Assembly (NCBI GenBank): GCA_026707145.1
Contig: JAPOXK010000017.1
Location: 1-64,000 of the forward strand
Source of the DNA: Chloroflexota bacterium
Lineage (GTDB): Bacteria > Chloroflexota > Dehalococcoidia > Bin125
Reading direction: 5' to 3'
DNA length: 64,000 bases
Below, one piece after another: positions 61,199-64,000 of this stretch. The translations under genes were made by a program, and so were the position numbers. Below the pieces are notes generated by a model. The model worked only from the letters and a program-made list of their open reading frames with translations, was not told where the DNA came from and did no database searches. Every line of letters starts with the position of its first letter. The stretch's first letter is position 1.

Positions 61199-62967
61199 CG
61201 GCACAAGGAGACGACCCGGGAACCGCCCTCGCCGGCTACGTCGAGGCGTTCGTGAACGGGCTGGTGCAGGCCGGCGTGCGTCATGCTTGCGCCTGTCCCG
61301 GCTCCCGCTCGACGCCGCTGCTGCTCGCGCTGCGCCGCCATCCCGCCGTCCGCTTGTGGATGCATCTCGATGAGCGGTCCGCGGCGTTCTTCGCGCTCGG
61401 GATCGCCAAAGCGGGCCGCGAACCGGTCGCCGTGATTTCGACGTCGGGAACGGCCGCGCTGAACTTCGCGCCCGCGGTCGCGGAGGCGCGCCAGGGACGC
61501 GTGCCGCTGCTGGTGCTCACGGCCGATCGGCCGCACGAGCTGCGAGGCGTGGGCGCGAATCAAACGATGGACCAGATCGGGCTGTACGGATCAGCGGTCA
61601 AGCGGTTCGTCGAGCTTGCTCTTCCAGAGGGCGGGGCTCATCTGCGCCGCTACGCCGGCGCGACGGCCGCTCGCGCGGCGGCGCTGGCTGCCGCGACGCC
61701 GGCCGGGCCCGTCCATATCAACATGCCGTTCCGGGAGCCGCTTGTGCCCGCGCCGCGCGCGGACGCCGAAGCCGGTGCGCTGCTCGATCTGGCGATCACG
61801 CACACCGAACGCCGGCCCACGCCAGATCAGACGTTGGCGCTGCTGGAGCGCCTGAGTTTGGAGCGGGGGCTGATCGTGTGCGGCCCGCAGGGGGATCCGG
61901 ACTTTCCCGCCGTGATCGCTGAGCTGGCGGCGGCACTGTCGATGCCGGTGCTCGCGGATCCGCTATCGCAGGTGCGGTGCGGGCCCCACGCACGGGAGCA
62001 CGTGATCGATGGCTACGACGCCTTCCTGCGCGATCCTGCGGTCGCCGGGGCGCTGCGGCCGCGTGTGGTTCTGCGCTTCGGGGCGACCCCTACCTCGCGG
62101 CCCTTGCTCGACTTCCTCGGCGACGCCTCGATCGAGCAGATCGTTGTGACGGACGAGGACGGCTGGAACGATCCCACACTGTCCGCCGCCGCCGCTCTGC
62201 ACACCGACGCGCGCAGCCTCTGCGAGGCGCTGCTGGCCGCCGCCGCGGCGAAGGGCGGCCGCGGCGGCTCGCCGGAGTGGGTTGGGCGCTGGCGGATCGC
62301 CGCCGCCGCCGGACGAGAAGCCGTCGCCGAAACCCTGAGCGAAGAGGGCGTCCTCTCCGAGCCGCAGGCGGTGATGCGCATCGCCGCTGCTCTCCCGGAC
62401 GGAGCCACGTTCTTCGCTGGCAACAGCCTGCCGGTGCGCGACATCGACGGTTTCTTCCCCCGTCGCCGCGCCGCCGTGCGCTTTCTTGGGCAGCGTGGCG
62501 TGAGCGGCATCGACGGCGTGGTTTCGGCGGCGCTGGGGGCGGCCGCTGTGGGCGAAGGGCCGTTGGTGCTGCTGATCGGCGACCTCTCGCTCTACCACGA
62601 TATGAACGGGTTGCTGGCCGCGCGCGAGCGCGAGGTCAACGCGACCGTCGTGCTTCTCAACAACGACGGCGGCGGCATCTTCTCCTTTTTGCCCCAGGCA
62701 ACCGCTGTCGAGCACTTCGAAGAGCTGTTCGGCACGCCGCACGGGCTCGACTTCGCGCGGGTGGCGGAGCTGTACGGACTCGCCCACACGCGCGCGCGCG
62801 ATGTCGCGTCCTTCGATGTGGCCCTCGCCGGCTCCCTGCGAAGCGCGGGCGTGCAGCTGATCGAGGTGCCGAGCGACCGCGAGGCGAACGCCGCACTCCA
62901 TCGCCGCCTGTGGTCGGCCGCCGGCGCGCGCGCGCGCGCAGCACTGGCGGCGGAGGGCTGCCTTTAG
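61189..62967 (+). CDS. menD: SEPHCHC synthase
   Basis: A 592-aa thiamine-diphosphate enzyme joining isochorismate and 2-oxoglutarate. The N-terminal domain has C-P-G-S-R-S-T-P-L-L-L-A-L-R near 35-48, D-E-R-S-A-A-F-F-A-L-G, T-S-G-T-A-A-L-N and T-A-D-R-P-H-E-L. The C-terminal TPP site is G-D-L-S-L-Y-H-D-M-N-G-L-L near 465, followed by N-N-D-G-G-G-I-F-S-F-L-P. The ATG lies inside the last codons of menF (10-bp overlap), so coupling is expected. Full length. Confidence 0.94.
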   Translation: MPLAAQGDDPGTALAGYVEAFVNGLVQAGVRHACACPGSRSTPLLLALRRHPAVRLWMHLDERSAAFFALGIAKAGREPVAVISTSGTAALNFAPAVAEARQGRVPLLVLTADRPHELRGVGANQTMDQIGLYGSAVKRFVELALPEGGAHLRRYAGATAARAAALAAATPAGPVHINMPFREPLVPAPRADAEAGALLDLAITHTERRPTPDQTLALLERLSLERGLIVCGPQGDPDFPAVIAELAAALSMPVLADPLSQVRCGPHAREHVIDGYDAFLRDPAVAGALRPRVVLRFGATPTSRPLLDFLGDASIEQIVVTDEDGWNDPTLSAAAALHTDARSLCEALLAAAAAKGGRGGSPEWVGRWRIAAAAGREAVAETLSEEGVLSEPQAVMRIAAALPDGATFFAGNSLPVRDIDGFFPRRRAAVRFLGQRGVSGIDGVVSAALGAAAVGEGPLVLLIGDLSLYHDMNGLLAAREREVNATVVLLNNDGGGIFSFLPQATAVEHFEELFGTPHGLDFARVAELYGLAHTRARDVASFDVALAGSLRSAGVQLIEVPSDREANAALHRRLWSAAGARARAALAAEGCL

Positions 62968-62985
62968 CGCCGACGAGGAGGCGTT

Positions 62986-64000
62986 GTGCCCGAGCGCATC
63001 GCTGGGATTCGCTGGACGCCCTTTCGGATTCCTTTCGCCCAGGAGTTTTCGATCGGGTCGGCGCCCGGCGCGCCCCTAAAGGCGCGAGAAGGCCTCATCG
63101 TCGAGCTCCAGAGTGATCGCGGCGCCCGCGGCCTGGGAGAGGCCTCGCCGTTGCCGGAGCGAGGGGAGGGCAGTGCCCCGGCTGCCGCCGACCTGCTGCG
63201 CGAGTTCGGGCCGCTCCTCGTGGGCGCGGACTGGGGCTCCGCGCGGGAACGGCTCGGCGCGCTGCCCGATCGGCCGGGGAGACAAGCGGTCCGCTGCGCG
63301 CTCGACGTCGCGCAGCTCGATCTGACGGGCAGAGCGGCGGGCCTGCCGGTGGCCGCGCAACTCGTGCGGGAGTACGGCGGCCGGACCGCGGCTGCCGTTC
63401 CGGTCAACGCCACCATCGGCTCGCACGCGCCCGAGGATGTCCGGACCGCCGGCGCGCGTGCGCGGGCCGCCGGCTACTCCGCCGTGAAGTTGAAGGTCGG
63501 TGTGGCGGACACGCTCGAAGCCGAGCGGCTGCGGGTGGCGGCGGCCCGCGAGGCGCTCGGGCCGGCGGTGCGGTTGCGCCTGGACGCCAACGGCGCCTGG
63601 ACGGTCCCGGAGGCGATCGCGATGCTCTCCGCGCTGGAGACGTACGATCTCGAATGGGTGGAGCAGCCGGTCGCGGATGTCGCCGGCCTCGCGGCGGTGC
63701 GCCGGGAGTCGCGCGTCCGGATCGCCGCGGACGAGAGCGTCGGCGGCGCCGCTGCGGCACGGGCGCTGCTTCGGGCGGGCGCGGCCGACTTGCTGGTGCT
63801 CAAGCCGATGTCGCTGGGCGGGCTGCGGCCGGCCGCTGGGATCGCGCGGCTCGCCCGGCGCGCGGGTGCGGCCGCCGTCGTCACGACGACGATCGATACC
63901 GGTATCGGCGCCGCTGCCGCCCTGCAGCTGGCGGCGACGCTGCCGGCCCCCGCCCCGGCCTGCGGCCTCGCGACGGCGTCGCTGCTGGCGGTGGACCTGT
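62986..64000 (+). CDS. menC: o-Succinylbenzoate synthase, partial (cut by window edge)
   Basis: The first 338 codons of an enolase-superfamily enzyme; no stop before the window ends. GAGGAGG precedes the GTG at 62986. The N-terminal capping domain opens R-I-A-G-I-R-W-T-P-F-R-I-P-F. Barrel motifs include Y-S-A-V-K-L-K-V-G (K-x-K), R-L-D-A-N-G-A-W (Asp), W-V-E-Q-P-V (Glu), A-A-D-E-S (Asp) and L-V-L-K-P-M (second lysine). It dehydrates SHCHC to o-succinylbenzoate. Position 18 bp after menD makes MenC more likely than a dipeptide epimerase or muconate cycloisomerase. Confidence 0.87.
   Translation, partial: MPERIAGIRWTPFRIPFAQEFSIGSAPGAPLKAREGLIVELQSDRGARGLGEASPLPERGEGSAPAAADLLREFGPLLVGADWGSARERLGALPDRPGRQAVRCALDVAQLDLTGRAAGLPVAAQLVREYGGRTAAAVPVNATIGSHAPEDVRTAGARARAAGYSAVKLKVGVADTLEAERLRVAAAREALGPAVRLRLDANGAWTVPEAIAMLSALETYDLEWVEQPVADVAGLAAVRRESRVRIAADESVGGAAAARALLRAGAADLLVLKPMSLGGLRPAAGIARLARRAGAAAVVTTTIDTGIGAAAALQLAATLPAPAPACGLATASLLAVDL

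Overview
The window is gene-dense, high-GC bacterial chromosome. It has two F420-type luciferase-like oxidoreductases, a classical menaquinone pathway, two ferredoxin-linked 2-oxoacid oxidoreductases, a separate AICAR transformylase beside an archaeal-type IMP cyclohydrolase, and an SCO1664-family protein. Together these suggest a Chloroflexota genome (Thermomicrobia/Sphaerobacter-like); an actinobacterial relative is the main alternative. This assignment is inference from gene content. I saw no phage, insertion sequence, CRISPR array or rRNA.

Layout. 0-4.5 kb: the start of a leftward lipoprotein, citramalate synthase (cimA), a small zinc-ribbon protein, a LysM protein, tRNA-Pro(CGG), and a leftward truncated lipoprotein gene preceded by a cobalamin riboswitch and an intrinsic terminator. 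4.5-10.5 kb: a YdiJ-like FAD/Fe-S dehydrogenase, an orphan hydantoinase-B subunit and a luciferase-like oxidoreductase. 10.5-13.5 kb: 2-oxoacid:ferredoxin oxidoreductase copy 1 (leftward). 13.8-22.2 kb: mixed small-molecule enzymes (SDR, M20 hydrolase, VOC, alpha/beta hydrolases, DinB proteins, aquaporin, epimerase). 22.2-24.2 kb: the last two steps of IMP synthesis. 24.2-29.8 kb: a leftward set of amidase, M1 aminopeptidase, MOSC protein and SCO1664-family protein. 30-34.4 kb: a YhaO/YhaN (Mre11/Rad50-like) pair. 34.5-42.6 kb: crotonase, M3 peptidase, isocitrate dehydrogenase, metE, nhaA. 42.6-45.9 kb: menA, menB and a TetR regulator (leftward) divergent from menG. 46-48.6 kb: 2-oxoacid:ferredoxin oxidoreductase copy 2. 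48.7-59.6 kb: mixed genes including a KamB-like rRNA methyltransferase, a FIST protein, a Lon-like protease and thiO. 59.8-64 kb: menF, menD and the start of menC.

Most interesting result. The TetR gene in the menBA operon has a 22-bp palindrome, AAACCGAC-N6-GTCGGTTT, just upstream, between it and menG. The same palindrome, with the same 6-bp spacer, lies over the predicted promoter of menFDC nearly 15 kb away. This points to a dedicated TetR repressor for the whole menaquinone pathway, a regulatory circuit I do not recognise as described.

Other points. A B12 riboswitch controls what looks like the remnant of an ABC substrate-binding protein, next to a tRNA gene. The bifunctional PurH is replaced by two separate proteins. 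A gene resembles the 16S rRNA A1408 methyltransferases that give aminoglycoside resistance. thiO carries an in-frame 24-bp tandem duplication. Function calls rest on motifs recognised by eye; no database search was run.
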